A DNA stretch of 64,000 nt from Eleginops maclovinus (taxonomy: Eukaryota; Chordata; Actinopteri; Perciformes; Eleginopidae), in assembly GCF_036324505.1 (NCBI RefSeq), contig NC_086350.1, positions 17,171,532 to 17,235,531 on the forward strand, written 5' to 3'. Position numbers and translations under genes: made by a program. The notes under the pieces are model-generated. The model saw only the letters and a program-made list of their open reading frames with translations. It made no database searches and was not told where the DNA came from. Below are positions 23,401 to 39,440 of this stretch, piece after piece (within the stretch, counting starts at the first letter, position 1; each line of letters opens with the position of its first letter).

Positions 23401-26059
23401 ATAAGTATAGTCACAGTAGGTGACAGAAGTAGCAGAAACAAGTTGAAGAAGTTAGCAGAGAAACACAGGAGGAAGAAAAGACTGAAAATGTAAATGGACA
23501 TTTTTGAACGAGTGGCCTGGCGTGGCCGGTGCAGTAAGGATTATCGCTCTTCAGCTTAGACACGCAGACAGGTCCAGGACGTACCATTCGACCCCAAGCC
23601 AAGGCCCTTGAGCCCTGGCCATGTCCACATTATAGCCACAGCCAATCTCTCTGTGCTCAGTGTCAACAGCTCCCACACTGGATTCACAGGGGGCAGTTTG
23701 CTCAACCTGCAGGCTATACCCTAAGACGTCCTGTTGACCTGGCTGCTCCAGCTGGCAGGCAAATACACACATTCACACCCTTACCCACAAACACCACTTC
23801 ATTAAGCTTCTGTATGGAGGAAGCAGTTTGTTGAGGAAGTGCAACGTAAATAAAAAGATGCATACTTCTGTTCCAATCAACTACTTCAGGGATTCCTTGC
23901 AAGTCTTTAGTAAACTTACACAAGAAACGTATGTACACACTGGTAAATGTAAGTGTTACACAAATAACATCCTTGTTAATGGACACATTTAATTGTTGGA
24001 ATGTGATGGCAGTAATTATGTGAAAGTATGTTTGAGTGAGATCAACATTCCTGTGCAGAGCAGAGTGCAATGTCAACAGGCAGGGATAATTTGATTAAGT
24101 GGCTGCTTACTGTTTTTGCACTTAGACAAGTAAACCAAATGAGGCTCTATTCAGAGGTTAATTTCCCCCAGCTAATAAGACAAGGAATTGAAATGGCAGT
24201 CAATGTATCTGAGACGGGAAACAAAATATAGGGGCTTATTTTATATCCCATATAACATATTGACTGGAAATTAAAATATACAATCAGAATCAGAATCACA
24301 ATTATATTATAATTCTTATATACAAATATATATATATACGGAATATCATTTCTCTCAGCACAATTAGGCAACACTTTTTTCTGAACTCATCATCTCTCTT
24401 GGATAATAAGACAAAATGCCAGCAGAAATCATATTTTTCCAAAAGCCTTTGGGTGAACATTCCTGAAGGTTGCCAATGCTGCATGAAACAATGTTCAACA
24501 GGAAAGTGCACGCATATCACACTTTACATAACCTATATATTTTTCTTCAGTGCTGGATTTCCCTGGACACTATGGACTAATTGTTATATATTTCATATCC
24601 TGGACTTGTGGTTATGTTCACCTATCCACTTATTACTCACTGTCTCTGTCATTAGAGACCTATATCCTGTTAGAAAATGTTTGTGATTTAAATCGCTGGA
24701 AAAAGTTAAGAAAGACCATTTACACTGCAGCTGTTTTTGACATGGTATCAGAGCTTTTTTTTACAAGACTAAAAAATAGAAAGACGTTCAAGTATGACTT
24801 GATTACAGTAAGTTACTTAATACATCATTCAAGTTACAAAAATCCAGCCGTCATTTTCTTTTGGCAGCATCAAGCCATGAAAATAGAGTTGTTGTTTTTT
24901 TTGTTTTTTCCTTTGTGTTTGTTGGTGTCTGAGACTTAAGATTAAACCAAAGCAACTTGGAATAATTGGCATTTAAACAGTTTTTGTGTGATTTGGGTGA
25001 ATTTACCCTTTAAACCATTTGGAAGCCCTGCAAATGATCATCCCTTGAAATAACCAGTCCCACAAAATAGTTTGGTGCAGTTAGACAATTTCTCGGGGTG
25101 GGCATTTTCTAATGCCCCTCTGGTAAGGTAGTAAAACAAATGATGATCTGACAGATCACATTAAGGTTGATAATATTAAAAGAATGTGAGACTTTTGTGA
25201 GTGTCATACAACAATCCCTCCAATTATCATTCCTTTAGTTAGCAAAATGATTATTTCTCACTGTGGAGTTTGTTATAAATATATTAAAGTTAAATATTTT
25301 TTCTGCCACACTAAGTGATAAAAGTAAAGCTGAATTAACTGAAATCAATAATTCAAGGTCAAGTCTGAAAGTTATAACAAAAAAGCACTAAAGGAATTTA
25401 GAAACTGGGGTTGTGTGGAAGTTTATCTCCAGACAGTTAATATTGACTTCCATCAGACCGACAAGGGCGACAGATAGGTCTGATCGGCACGTCTCTCCCC
25501 AATTACTCCTGCTGTGTGATAGCTGCGAAGGTAAAGACCTGCCTGTGAAGCTCCTTATCTTTATTTATGTAGCTACACATCAGCAAAATCTTAATCATAC
25601 CTTTGATATTCATGTGTGTAAGTGTGTCAGGACTGAAAGACAGCCAGTGCACTTGTGTTCAAGTTCAAAGTAAAACCTATGGATGAAAAGATAACGGCGC
25701 ATTGCTTTAACCTGTTCTGAGAGACAGTTGGCTCTAAAATGTTGTCTCGAAAGCTGATGGATTTCTACATTAACAAATCAGCTCCTGATCATAAAATGAG
25801 TTTCCCACACAGACTCCCACATGTGTGTGTGTGAGCATGCTCATCTCGTAAGCCTTTAAAGAATGAGAGTAAGCACCCAAGAGTGTGTGTCTCTTGGAGT
25901 TGCCTGTGGGATTTAGATCCAAATGAGTTGAGTGTTGGTGCATTAATGAGTAACACACAACCCTCATCTCCAACAATACCCCCCTACACACACATCCATT
26001 CTCTTTAAAAAAAAACACCCCAACCCTCACACACCACCACCCTACACCTCCTCCCCCTA

Positions 26060-26300
26060 TGCTGACATTTCAAGGCTGTTTTGGGAGCCAGAGGAGGAAC
26101 TTCTTCATTTGGAGTGTGAGACAATGTGGCAGGCCGGTTGGCTTTGTGCTCCTGACATCCCGCCGAGGCACAATATGGCCCCGTCAGGGATCAGTGGGAA
26201 TACACAATGCCCATTACCCACAGGGCCATGCGGAGGCCCTCAGGGGCAGGGCCGGGATGGGCCAGTTTCCAGACTACGGGGTGTCTAGGCCACACTGAAA
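26060..26300. promoter_or_regulatory. Candidate conserved noncoding element
   Basis: Complex sequence between simple repeats, with three SOX-like words (ACAATG near 26122, CACAATATGG near 26169, ACACAATG near 26200) and ATTACCC. No coding signature. Enhancer function is a guess from composition. Confidence 0.25.
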
Positions 26301-29300
26301 GAGAGATGGAAGGAGGAAAGAAGATCAGAGATGAGATAGAGGGACAGAAGATTAAAGATAAAAGAGCGGGAAAGATGAAATGCTATATAAGTAGGGAGAA
26401 AGAGGAGGGAAAGTGGTGGATGGCCAACTAAGAAATGGGTAAGGGTTATGAGAAAGAGACGTGATCGCAAAAGACAAAAAAGAAGGAGGATACAAAAGAG
26501 GGGGTGTTGAAAAGAGAACTAACAGGAGCAGGTCCTCTGCCAGAGATGGGGTGCATTGAAAGAGAGAAGACACTCTGCCTGGGGTTGCATCTCCCTGGGG
26601 ATCCAGAGAGAGGAGCGTTTGGGGGGGGTTGGTTTATCTTGGAGCTGAACTTGGTTGCTTGATCACAGCCAGCATAATGGCAGGCTTGAACAAATGGGCC
26701 GGGGAAGAGATGCATTTTCACCTTCACTGCTGCTGATTTGACCCTGGGGCTCTTTGAGGGGACGCAGTGGGTGGACAGGAGCACACTGGGGGTGGACGTC
26801 AGGGGCCAGAGGACCAGAGGTGGTGACCAGGGGCCACAAAAGGGGCAACTAGAGTGACAGAGAAAAAAGTTAGAGAGGAAGGACGTGGGTCAACGAGCAG
26901 GCTGAACTTAACCATCAGTCTCCCACGAGAATCTCCCCTCTGTCACTTCTTCCCACCTTTCAGAAAGCACTAAACTAGTTAGCTGGGCAAACAATCTGTG
27001 ATCTAGAGTCGGGTAACCTACCTTTAAATGAGTAGGGAGGGTGGGAAAGTGTTGCCAAAGGGATACCATGACCTCTGTGTTGAAACATTAGATTATCCCA
27101 AAGTCAACCGGCCCCGTTCAGACACTACCTGTAATTTTCACCTAACTTTAATTTCAGATGAATGACCAAGGGGCGTGCATGATCTGAGCCGGTCCTGCAG
27201 CTCCTGACCAAACATGGGCTCTCACCTTAGTTAGGGGTCAGTACAAGTCTGATTAAATGGGTCAGCACTCACCTATTTTCAGCCCTTGCTGACAGGGAGA
27301 TGCATTAGTAATCTGGGAGTACATCCCTGGAAAGAAGGGGAAAAAAGATAAAACTGCTGTGCAGGCGCCCTAGGAAGTTTCTCCACAAACCTCCCAATGG
27401 TACACCTTTCCAGTGATAGAGGTGCTCTTATCTTTATAAAGCCTGCTCTGGCAGGAATTAAGTGAATTTCAGTCTAGCTTGGGTTTGTATTCAGTAATAC
27501 CTTGCACTTATTTTGGGTAGTGCACAGAATCTTTCTCTCCCTATTATCTTCATAGCAGCCAGTTAAACCTTACCAGATGGCTCTCTATCTATCTCTCCCC
27601 TCACATTTATTGTCTCTCAGTCTTTTTCTGGAAATACTCACCATTTTGCATGCATAGCACACTATTTGGTTCACACAGGGTCAGAAGATATAGGCAAGCC
27701 TGTAAAAGTCCAGTAATGAAGAGTTGTTGTGTACAATGAGGTTAAAGCTATACAAAGGCCTACATGGAGCTAAGAACAAAATATGTGACAGCGCACAGTA
27801 TGCGACCAAATCAACAAACAGAGCTCTTGTTATGCGTTCCCTGGTGAAATCCCTTCCCTCACTTTATCCTCCGTCTCACCCTCCTAGCTACCGCTCTCTG
27901 TGGTTCAGGCTCCACCCTAGGTGCTGCCACAGGTTTATTTAGAGCTGGGGGCATGTCCACACTGCACAGCTTGTCTGAATGGAGACTCACAACATGTGGC
28001 ACCCCCCCTCAACAATCACCATCTGGCCTGGTCCTCATCGCGGTATGAGAGCAACACGCTAGGGACTGCACAGATGTGCGATGTAAATATTCCCATGCTC
28101 GTGCACATATGGAGACGCCGTGAATTCTTTTTTTTCTCCAATGGGGTGCCAATAAACAACACAGCCCCATTTGCATGTGTTCATGTTCTTTAATCAGTAG
28201 CTGTTCATTGTGTATACTATTCCCTATATATGTGTTGGGTTATTTCACAAACAGCAGAAGATTTATTACCATGGTATCGGTAACTACCCAAAGTTTAAAG
28301 GTATCATACACACAAATCTTAAGGACAAAGTTCACTCGTCTAAATTTCAACTATTTATTCTGGCTATGTCAAACAAACATGCTGAAGTTTTAGCATGGTG
28401 GACTTCCTTAGAGAACATTTTAAAAACATACTGGATAGTTGGGTTTGTCTCTTCTAAAACCTGAGAGTAGACAAGCTGTTCTCCAAAAAAGAGCTGAATG
28501 CCCATAAGCATGTTGACCTCTTAGGGTCAGAAATCATTGTGTCCTCTCCTTCCACTGTGTGGTCTCCGGTGTATAATTGACATTTAATGAAGGCCTCTGT
28601 TAGCGTGGGGCCATAATGGCAATGGTTAGAAAGAATGGAGACAGAAGGGGGTGACATGGGGGGATAGGGAAAAATATGGGGAAACAAGTTGAAAATGGAA
28701 TCATAAAAAGTTTTAAAAAGGTTGAAAAATATTGGTTAAAAAAATGGCTTTGAGAGAACAGGGGACACATCATATACATGGGAGCAAAGAAAGAAGCTTG
28801 GTAACAGGCGTAAAGGACAACAGCCTGTTGGCTGCCAACCCCATCTGTCTACTTTCACATCACCTCCGTCAACCACACAGAGTGAGAGTGCAAGTGAGAG
28901 AGATGGAGAGAGGGAAAATGGACACGCTAATGTGCCCTGTGTTGACACCATGCCCTGATATGTCATCTTAATAGCATACCACTGCATTAGAGGAGCACCC
29001 AAGTAATCTGTTTAAATATGACGAAGATGAATCACTGTTATACAACCTGTGCTGCTGCTATTATATTCTACTCGGGCATGTCTGGGTTCAAGAGCATTAA
29101 ACAAGTCTCCTAATGTGTGTCATCATCTGTCAGTCTACATCTTACACATCCTCCGTAAGGATTGGATCAAAGTGGCTCAATCTATTCACAGACCAAACAA
29201 CAGACTAACCTTTACATAAAAGGTGTGTGTTCTGCCCGTCATCTCATTTGCCTACCTCTTAGAAATGTACTTTGTGTTTCTAAGGAGTGGCTGTTTTTAT

Positions 29301-30316
29301 CTGTTTCAAACCAACTGAAGTTGGCTAGGTATCAAAGTCTTCATTTAGGGGAAATCCACGCCGAATCACAATGGTCCACAAAATGTGGAAAGTAAATAAC
29401 TGTGTGGTTAGAGGTTAGCCATTGTAGTGTGTGACTTAATAATGCTGCAGTAAAAAGGGTTTTGCCTAAGGTCAGACAACTGCGACCTCACAAACACAAC
29501 GGAAAGCAGAGATAAGAACTGTTGGGAAATGTTAATGAGTGCAGGGGAAACCCACAAAATATCTGTAACGTGAAAACAACTTGTTTTCTCTTTTAGAAAA
29601 GCTGGATGATGAGCAACCAACATGTTAGATTTCCTGCTTCATTTTAGCATCATAATACCTCGTATAAAAAGTAACGGTAAAGGTATAGTTTCCCGTGAAG
29701 AGGCAGCTTGCGCAATGTCAACACTTTTGCCTACATAACGTTTGAACTGAAGTCGACATAAGAATAAAAACCTCCGAATTGTAGTTCAATTACACAGTTG
29801 GATGGCATTTATTTTTGTTGTCTTGTTTTTATTGTGGGTTCCTTAGAATAGAGAGCAAGCCTTTTCTTATTAGAATAAATTGAGGAATCTATCAAAAGTA
29901 AATATTCTTCAAACTCATACCTTACCTTTTTTTTGTGTCTGTAAAGCAACTTGAAGAGTGCAAGGCAGGCAAAAAACTATTAAAGCCTCCATTTCTCAGG
30001 GGTTTTAAAACACTCTAAAATAGAGAGCTGTGCAGCAGATTTCCCCTCAGAAGCACCATTCTTCCAAAACAAACTTTACTCACAGCTCTGTGATCTGTTT
30101 GCTAAAATATAGATTACTGCTGCCTGTCATTCACTTCACACTGTCGCCTTTATAGCATGATTGAGTTATTGTGTAAATCTGTGTCTGAGAGAGACACATA
30201 ATCTCCTAATGTCTACTATACCAAAATCTCATTATGTCTACAAAATACAGTAAGAGTTTATAGCAGGATATTATGCAACCTCAAATCAATACATTTGCAT
30301 CATGATCTATCTTGTT

Positions 30317-30442
<126 letters not shown>

Positions 30443-30552
30443 GTGTGAGTATCGCTGTATGCGCATGTGTTCAACACAAACCGACTTAAAGGAATTAATC
30501 TCTCAACACAAAACACACTGTCAACACAGGAAGACAAACAGTAAATAATGCA

Positions 30553-30903
<351 letters not shown>

Positions 30904-32195
30904 TCATGCTGCCTTGGAGATTGGCAAGTGAGAGTTAATGCTTGTAACTGGGTGTCAGGATTACCTGGCCCACAGCTATTCTCGCTATAATGTTAAATCA
31001 TTAGCTAAATCACAATGAAGATACTTGCAAGACTCCAAATGTTCACTGTGTTTCTAAATACATTAAACGTAAAGATGACTGAATAAAGACACATTTTTCT
31101 GCAGCTGTAGCAGTTGTTGATGGTCTTCCCTTACACAAACAAACAGAAGTACAAAGAAGAAATGTTGTGGTGCGGTTTGCCTGTCACGAGCGATCAGGTG
31201 TTCACACATGTGGAGATGGAGGAAGAGCTGTGTGCATACCTGGCCCTCTCCCCTCCAGCTTACCTGTCAATCACAGCATGTCACAGCTCAAACAGGCTGC
31301 CCTCAACATGGGGATTAGTGCTCACACAGAATTTATAATCTCAGTCACTACCTCCATATATAACTGCAGCCAGTTATCTAAACAATTAGGAAAATCATTA
31401 ATCTCTATGCAACTTTTGCAATTCTGCCCCAACATTTTAATTTTCTTAACCATTGAGTATTTAAATATTTGTTCAATTTTTTCAAGTTCAGTTTAAGTAT
31501 ATTTATTTGTATTTCAATCGTATGTTAAACAGTCAATCAAGTCAATATAGTGGGAGAAATAATACTAATTCAAAAGTTTGTTTTTTTGTTTTTTTGTTTT
31601 TTACTTCATGTTTCCATATTTATCAATATGTCTCTTGGGGGGTATCTTGGAATGAGCACAGGTTATTGAGACATTTCTCTATAATTATTAACAGCAATGA
31701 TACTTCAAAACTGATATTTTGTACCATTAGTTTTGCATTTTCAGTTAAAGTTCAAACATAGCCTAAAGCTAGCAAGAGATAGAAGTTAAAAGGTCAGAGA
31801 TGTAAAAAGATGACACTGTTATCCTTCAAATTTCCACACTGATGCATACTTCACATTGAAAGATGTTTGGTGGGAAAATGGAGGAACAACTGCCCGGAGG
31901 TCCATTTCATTTCCTCACAAGTGCATTCTCCTTTTTCCTTTCTCTTCTCACCTTTCCTGGTCCACTTTTCATGATCAGGCCTGATAGCAACCACAACTAT
32001 ACATTGTTTACCAAGAAATAATTCAGTTTATCTGCTTTTATGAGGTAGTTTATTGACTTCAAATGGTATCCTTGCTGTAAAATAGTTCCTCACTGTATAG
32101 TCACTTACTGAACTGAATGCATGTTTAATGACTTATAGGTCATTGTCTCCAGTCTAATATGATGAAATAATACTAATAATTTAAAAAATAATTGA

Positions 32196-32339
<144 letters not shown>

Positions 32340-35053
32340 ATCTATGCTTGACAGGTAGAGGTAGACAGGCTAGCCTCTTATCAGATTTGGCATCTTTGAA
32401 ATGAACCTAAAATATAAACAATAATTTGCATACTATTCTATAAACATTATACATATACTGCCAGTAGCAATATGGAATAATTCATGCTTTCTAACATCTT
32501 TTTTTATCATCTTTGTTTTAAACTAAGTATTCACTCTGCCTCAACCTGCTGACTGATTTGTGTGATGAAAGACAAAGACTTAGAAAGGAAAAACAATGGA
32601 AACAAAGTTTAAAGTGACAAATAAATTCTTCTGAATTTTGAGAAAAATAAATCCAGTTTGAATCTTTGTTCATGGTTTGTTTGCTTGCAGTTACACATGT
32701 GCATGAATACATGCCTGAACAGGGTGGGGGTGCCCAGCAGCATCAGGGACAGCCAGCAGTCATTTCTTGTGCTTGACGGAGCTGTCAGAATGCATCGGCT
32801 CGCCCCCTGTCTTTCATGAGCGCAGGGCATGCATTCCTCCATCAGAAAAATGGATGAAAGAGACCTGGGAGGTGTCTCCATCCACAAGGACGGACAGATT
32901 CACACAAAGAAAGGTACGGCAGACTTGTGAACATACAGAATCTGACAGTGCGAGTCAGAGGAGTAAGACATGGTCTGAACCCCCTGAGCCATACCAAGTG
33001 CTAATGCACCTCAGTGAGGGACATCAGAACAGAACCTGATGTACACATGGCATTTTACTTCACAAAGAAATCGGACTAGAAGTTTAAACAAAGTTATTGT
33101 AAACAATGGCAGTAAAAGATATTGTTTATGCTTTTACGCTCTCCTCTGAACTTTGTGCTGACGCTGACACACATGCTCACAGATTCAAATCCCTCCTAGC
33201 TCCAGGCTTCTTTCATTCTCTGCTGTGTGCTGAGACGTGAGCAGACCTGCCTGTAACATCACACACATAAAATAAAGCAAGAAATGCCCTTAACCTCCAA
33301 CTGACTTCTAATGTGTTCTGGTTTGTGAACGTTTAGTTTTGTGTCAACGTATAATCAAGTGTATGTATACTTAGAGCAATGACTTTAAAATAAATGTGGG
33401 CGATATTTTTTTCTACTGTACAGGACTTCTATCTCAGCTACCTTATCTAACTGAATGTGGACCTAATGCCGAGGGTTCAATTCATAAATCATGCCTCACA
33501 AGAATCAAAGTACATTCCTTAAGGTTCAATCCTTTCTCTAAACTGTGACATATAAAACTCATAACTCATACTAATTCCTGTGAATACATTTGATTGAATG
33601 CCAACTGCAGAATCGTGAGACTCGTACTGAAAAACCCCAACATTGGTTGAATTATGAATTATAAACAAGTGAAAGTGAAATGTCTCCCCTGTTTTCCGTT
33701 TTGAAGACGTTACTGAATTTTTGTTTAGTCACCAGAATGGGGTTGTCACCCTTGGCGTATCACAACAACAACGTACCGGTATCTGACTCCTTCTTCATGC
33801 TTGATGTAAATACAAACAATGGCAGGAGCTGCCTTTACAGCTCCAGTGTTGTGTGTGTTTTTGGAAGCCTCACACTTGGAGGCATAGAGCGGTTGGCCAA
33901 TGCTTTGATTGTCTGCTGCCAACGCCTGCTTGTTTACTGTACAGTAAAGATAAGCAGAACCCAAAACATAATCAACGCTATGTTGGATTAACAAGTTTCC
34001 TGTGAGTGAAGATGATAAAGATCATGTCATACTTCAGTAACAAATTAAATGGAGAAATAAAATAATTTCAATGGAATTGCAGCAAGTTGATTCATGTTTA
34101 CAAAATGTTGCCTTAAGTTTGGCTTGTGAAATTGGGAATTCTGATGACCTAAAGCCTAAGCATCATGTTCTACCATAGCTTTGAGGGAACAGAGATATTT
34201 CAAAACATAGAAAATAAATCAATTAACCTTGGAAAAGTCAGGATAGCTGCTTCCCCCTATGTCTTTGTGCTAAGCTATAACTCTTGCTTCAGAAGCAGCA
34301 TTTTACCTTCCAGATTTATTTTACCTTGCTCTGTTGCAGTACACACTAATCAACGTACAAGTTGCAGACAGATTAAAACTGTGAGACCCAGGTATTTACA
34401 ATAATAGTAAATACACATGAAATGATCTTATTATTTATAGAATACAGTTTATCTTACCTTTTTCCCTAAACTTGAATTCAAACAAATGAAAAAATATCAT
34501 GACATTTTTTCAAAAATAATGCCTGTATGGCGTCTGAAGAAATGCCAGGAGAAGCCAAGAGCCTCATCTGAACCATTCAAGCATACACCGCCACACCCCC
34601 ACAGCCGCATGCACGCACTCACACACTCACGCACGCAAAATCACAAGTGTATAGGCACATACTCTCACATAAATGCACCGCACAATCCTCGGTATTTCTG
34701 TTTTTTTTCTGATCAGCCTTTTTAATTGTGCGTTCTTGCATCTCGCATGGTGTATTTACAAAAGCGTAACAAGGCCATTGGAGCCAATTATACAAAGAAC
34801 AGTCTCTAAACGCATCATCCGGGCGGAGAAATCACAGAAATATTTATCCTGTTTAAAAGTTTAGGAAGGGGAGAAAGGGCCTTGGCACTAAACCCTTTAG
34901 TGAGGCAAGGGGAATGAAAACCTCCAGTGTAAAAGGACCTATTAGTCTCAGGACATGGGCATTAGCATGATAGTAGACTTAGCCTCAGGGCTGAAGGAGA
35001 GGGACGCTGTCTTTGCGCTTTCAGCTCGCAGGAGAAGGGGGGTTCCTATACAT

Positions 35054-35055
<2 letters not shown>

Positions 35056-35084
<29 letters not shown>
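35056..35084 (+). repeat. (AC)n microsatellite, 29 bp
   Basis: Short pure AC run. Confidence 0.95.
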
Positions 35085-35086
<2 letters not shown>

Positions 35087-35682
35087 TTCTCTGATAGGCA
35101 GGGAAATGCAAAGTGGGGCCCTATACAGAGGCACCCAGTAAATAAGGAGGAGGAGGAGGCAGGGAGGAGAGGGCGGGTCGGGTAGTGAAGAAGGGCGATG
35201 AAGAGAGGGGAGAATTAAACTTGCTCACAACAGACCAAAAAGAAGAGAACCATTAAAAGATGTAAGGAGCAATTTGTAAAACTGCAAGCGACAACAATGC
35301 TTTGCGAGCATGAATAAGGAGTTTATACCGTCTTTTTGTATCTAACAGTCTCTCTGTTAAAGCTGCAAATGTTGTACTCTGCACCAGTCTGTGATGTTAA
35401 CAGGTGAAATGTATTCCAACCAATAATGTCCTCCTGTAGATCCGTACTTTTCCATGCAGAGTAAAGAAGAACAGAAGGAATGGATGCTTGAGGAGAGGAG
35501 GTTCAAAAGGATGGAAGGAGTCAACCTGTGCAAGAACAAGTTGACTAACTCTTCACGCCGAGTATGGAGAGAAAGAGTCCGTATAGGAAACCCAGTTAAT
35601 TCCCATCACACACACAAACAAACAAACACCCAGTGTACATTCAAACACAAACACAATCATGTGCGGCCACACAAACATGTAA

Positions 35683-35798
<116 letters not shown>

Positions 35799-38035
35799 TA
35801 GATGAAGGGACTAGCCTCCGTCTGGGGTCACACAGGGCAGTTATGTACAAAGCGTGTGTTGATATAGTGTAAAGATGGAGGACACACAAGCAACTCATGC
35901 AGGGAGAGGGCAACAAGTGGAGAGAATGAACCTCATTGTATGTCCGTTAGCGAAATGCCGAGCGTGGAGGGGCTGTGGTGGTTTTGGTGGGAGGGGGGAT
36001 CTAAAACCAAACAACAAAACTGAAAGTGCATTCTGGCATTGAACCCTGCACCAAGAAACAATCAATGGGCAGTGGAAGGAGGGAGGGCAGGTTAAAGAGA
36101 GGAGACACCTCCAGTCAGTCCCTGAAATATGATAAATGGCCTGTTTAATGTCTGCATTCATAGTTTTGAGACAAGGCAAGACATTGAGGGATTAGGCTGT
36201 GAGAGTCAATATTAGAGTTAGTGGCACTAGGAAAGCCCTGTCTGGTTAAACACAGTAGGGCATAAAGCGTTTCCAGCTGATGTCAATGTTTGAACAATGC
36301 TTTGAATCATTTGCACAGAGATGATGTCCGCCTTGGTTTATCTAATAGATCAGGCGCTGGTGTGGGGCTGATAGAGGGTCCTGCATAGTAAGAGGCAGAA
36401 TAATTTTCTGAATGGACTGATAGAAAGTGTTGGAAAGCACATAAATCTCAGTTGTTCAACTATGATTATGCATAAGGTGTAATATTTTGATGGCCAGTGT
36501 CACAAAATAACTACATATACCTGCATTGCCTTTATCAGCAAATGTTTTTGATCTGTGATAGTGTTTTTCTATTGGTATAGTCTTTCAAAACTTGAATAAA
36601 CAGTAAATTACCGATACAGAGATGAGTAAGAATCATTTCATTGTTGAAGTATCATTTTAGTTAAGTATGACATTCAACCCAAACTGAAAGCCCAATCTTA
36701 TTGATTGACCATAGTCTCAAAACCATGGCTCACACACAATGAAATAATGGTGCCAACATTCAGACAGTCACTCCTCACAGGCATGTTTGTCTTCCAGTGA
36801 GGCCTTTACTTAGCAATTGATATTTCCATCAAACTGCCTTTAATACGTTACTGTAAGCAGATGACAGAGAGAGCTGTGTTTTCTCACAAAACTACACTAA
36901 ATCAAGCGTGTTTACTCAATACAACCACATATGCATGCACTCACACACACATACACAACCTCACCAACACTTGAACTCTACGACAAAAGGAACTCTCTGC
37001 TGGGACCAATTATGCCTCCTGCAAGTGTCTTCGAAAAATGGTTAAAGTAAGTTAAGAAGAAGGGCATGGCTTAATTATGAGGGGCAACGCTAACCCTGAC
37101 CAATTAAAAACAGAAAGCCTTTTTTTACAGCAATGATGCCTCCCAAAAATGTCCACAACAACTGGTTCACTAGTTTGGCTTTGGACATGAATCTGTTTAA
37201 AATGATGTCATATACAGCTGTGTTTATTGCAATAATTAGTTACAGTTTGCACATCCATTGTCTTCCATACATACATACAGGTGATTTCTTTTAAATGTGC
37301 TTATTATGGCTGGTCAGAGCTCTGAACAGGACTCTCAACAAGCATATACTGTGGAAAATGGACACCTACTTCACTGTCTTATGTGTTTGTACAGTTTGTT
37401 AGGATTATTATTTCCAACAAACTCCACCTGTGCAGACGTCTATTCAGCAGGAATAACCGCAAACACCTGCATGGATGAGCAAGGCTTTCAATCATACTGT
37501 TATATATTCCTTCTATTTTTAGCCCTGACACAACTAAAAATATATATTTGAGATGGGATGAAGAAAGAGTAGGTGGTGAGCAGCAATCGGTTTTATTTGG
37601 GGAACGCTTTGGGCAGACACAGATAGAGTCAGAAGCCCCAGCGACAGATTTACTTCCTGCAGTGTCCAAATCTGGATCACCAACAATGCTGTGCAGCAGT
37701 GACTGAATTCAGAACATCTCTTCAAATATCTCTACATTAGCATCTGAGACCGTTTTCCAGTGAGACAGAAATGCAATTATTTTGGTAAATGGTAGGCAAG
37801 AAGTTTAAATGAACAGTTTTCATTGTGGTTAATCAAGAATGTATTTAACATCTGAACATCTTGACAAATACAGAATCGTTTCATAACTCATGTGTTGGAA
37901 TACAGCATGCAGTAGCTGTCAATTCAACACTCAAGCAGCTCATGTTTCAACTGTTTGTTTTGATCCACATGATACGTAATGAGCCTATCTGATAGTATCG
38001 CAGGAGCCCAATGTTGTAACTGCAAGCTCAAAACG

Positions 38036-38351
<316 letters not shown>

Positions 38352-38490
38352 AGGTATCCCTATAAGACAGGGGGAATATGCTTGGCCCGCCTACAGCTGT
38401 GATGAATGGGTCGGAGGCTTTGTACCACAATGCCCCTCACTTCATTACTGTCACATGGACCAGATGGTCCCTTTCACCATAGCATCACAT

Positions 38491-38492
<2 letters not shown>

Positions 38493-38564
<72 letters not shown>
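38493..38564 (+). repeat. (AC)n microsatellite, 72 bp
   Basis: Pure AC run 144 bp after the (TG)n tract 38251-38348; the two are in inverted orientation. Confidence 0.98.
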
Positions 38565-38566
<2 letters not shown>

Positions 38567-38873
38567 TCTGGGATTCCGTCATTTTGTAATGTGTGCACAC
38601 ACAGGGACAAGGAGGCTTAATGAATTCTACACCACATGCAGCGTCTGCGCTCAGCTGAGGCATTAATTTACAGATCTGAAGAGCAACCAAACAAAAAATT
38701 AGATCATGAGTATGAAATGTTAAACAAACAAAACAGGGGGTAATTGAATGGAATAGGGAATAAACAAAGACCTGTTATCCATCTTCCAGATGGAAAATTG
38801 TTTTGGTACTTGGGTATCTTCATTTGCCAGCAGAGAAGCACAAAATCCCAAGATGTTTGGAGGATAACAACAA

Positions 38874-38881
38874 TGTGTGTG

Positions 38882-38929
<48 letters not shown>

Positions 38930-38939
38930 TGTGTGTGTG
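38874..38939 (+). repeat. Compound (TG)n-(GTGC)n-(GT)n microsatellite
   Basis: A core of about twelve GTGC units is flanked by short TG runs. CpG-containing alternating purine-pyrimidine DNA of this kind readily adopts Z-form. Confidence 0.97.
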
Positions 38940-39189
38940 GGTATTGATGCCTTAGGGATCGCAGGTTACACGCTCCTCTTTTCACTGTGTACCTCTGTGT
39001 TCAGTGTATGACAAACACACACAGAGTTTAAAGTTTGAGAAGTGCTTTCCTTTATTATGCATGCAAACACAATGACTAAATTAAACATGAAATATGCTTA
39101 CAATCACATTAAACATGCATTTGTTTTATCAGTAAAAGGGCATAATAAATAAAAAAAGATCACATTTTCTTACCCAATTGTCTTTTTAC

Positions 39190-39440
39190 CTATTCATCCA
39201 GGCCCCAAAGTCCTTAGCCTGTGGGAGTGTGTCACATTTGTGAAGGCCCACTGCTTTAACAACGTTCTATTCTGCCTTAAACCAAATTCCCCCACTGAAG
39301 CCTGACCGTTATCTCTCTCCTTACACATGGGTCACAAAATAATAAGTCCCCGCTCGCTCAGTCACACCGGAGCATCTCTGGAGCGCGTTAATCTGAATGG
39401 CAAATTGAGCAGGAGCAAAACAGGCTGAGCTGTGTGGTGG
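39190..39440. promoter_or_regulatory. Candidate conserved noncoding element
   Basis: Complex non-repetitive sequence with TTATCTCTC, GGTCACAAAATAATAAG and GCGCGTTAATCTGAATGGC. No coding frame of note. Function inferred only from composition and position in the ascl1b-side desert. Confidence 0.22.

Noticed and set aside
24281..24299. CAGAATCAGAATCA, resembling a minus-strand LINE tail
   Set aside because: Only three units, and the adjoining sequence does not resemble a retroelement 3' end.
32038..32050. TATGAGGTAGTTTAT, let-7-like word
   Set aside because: The seed is only partial and no complementary arm is present nearby.
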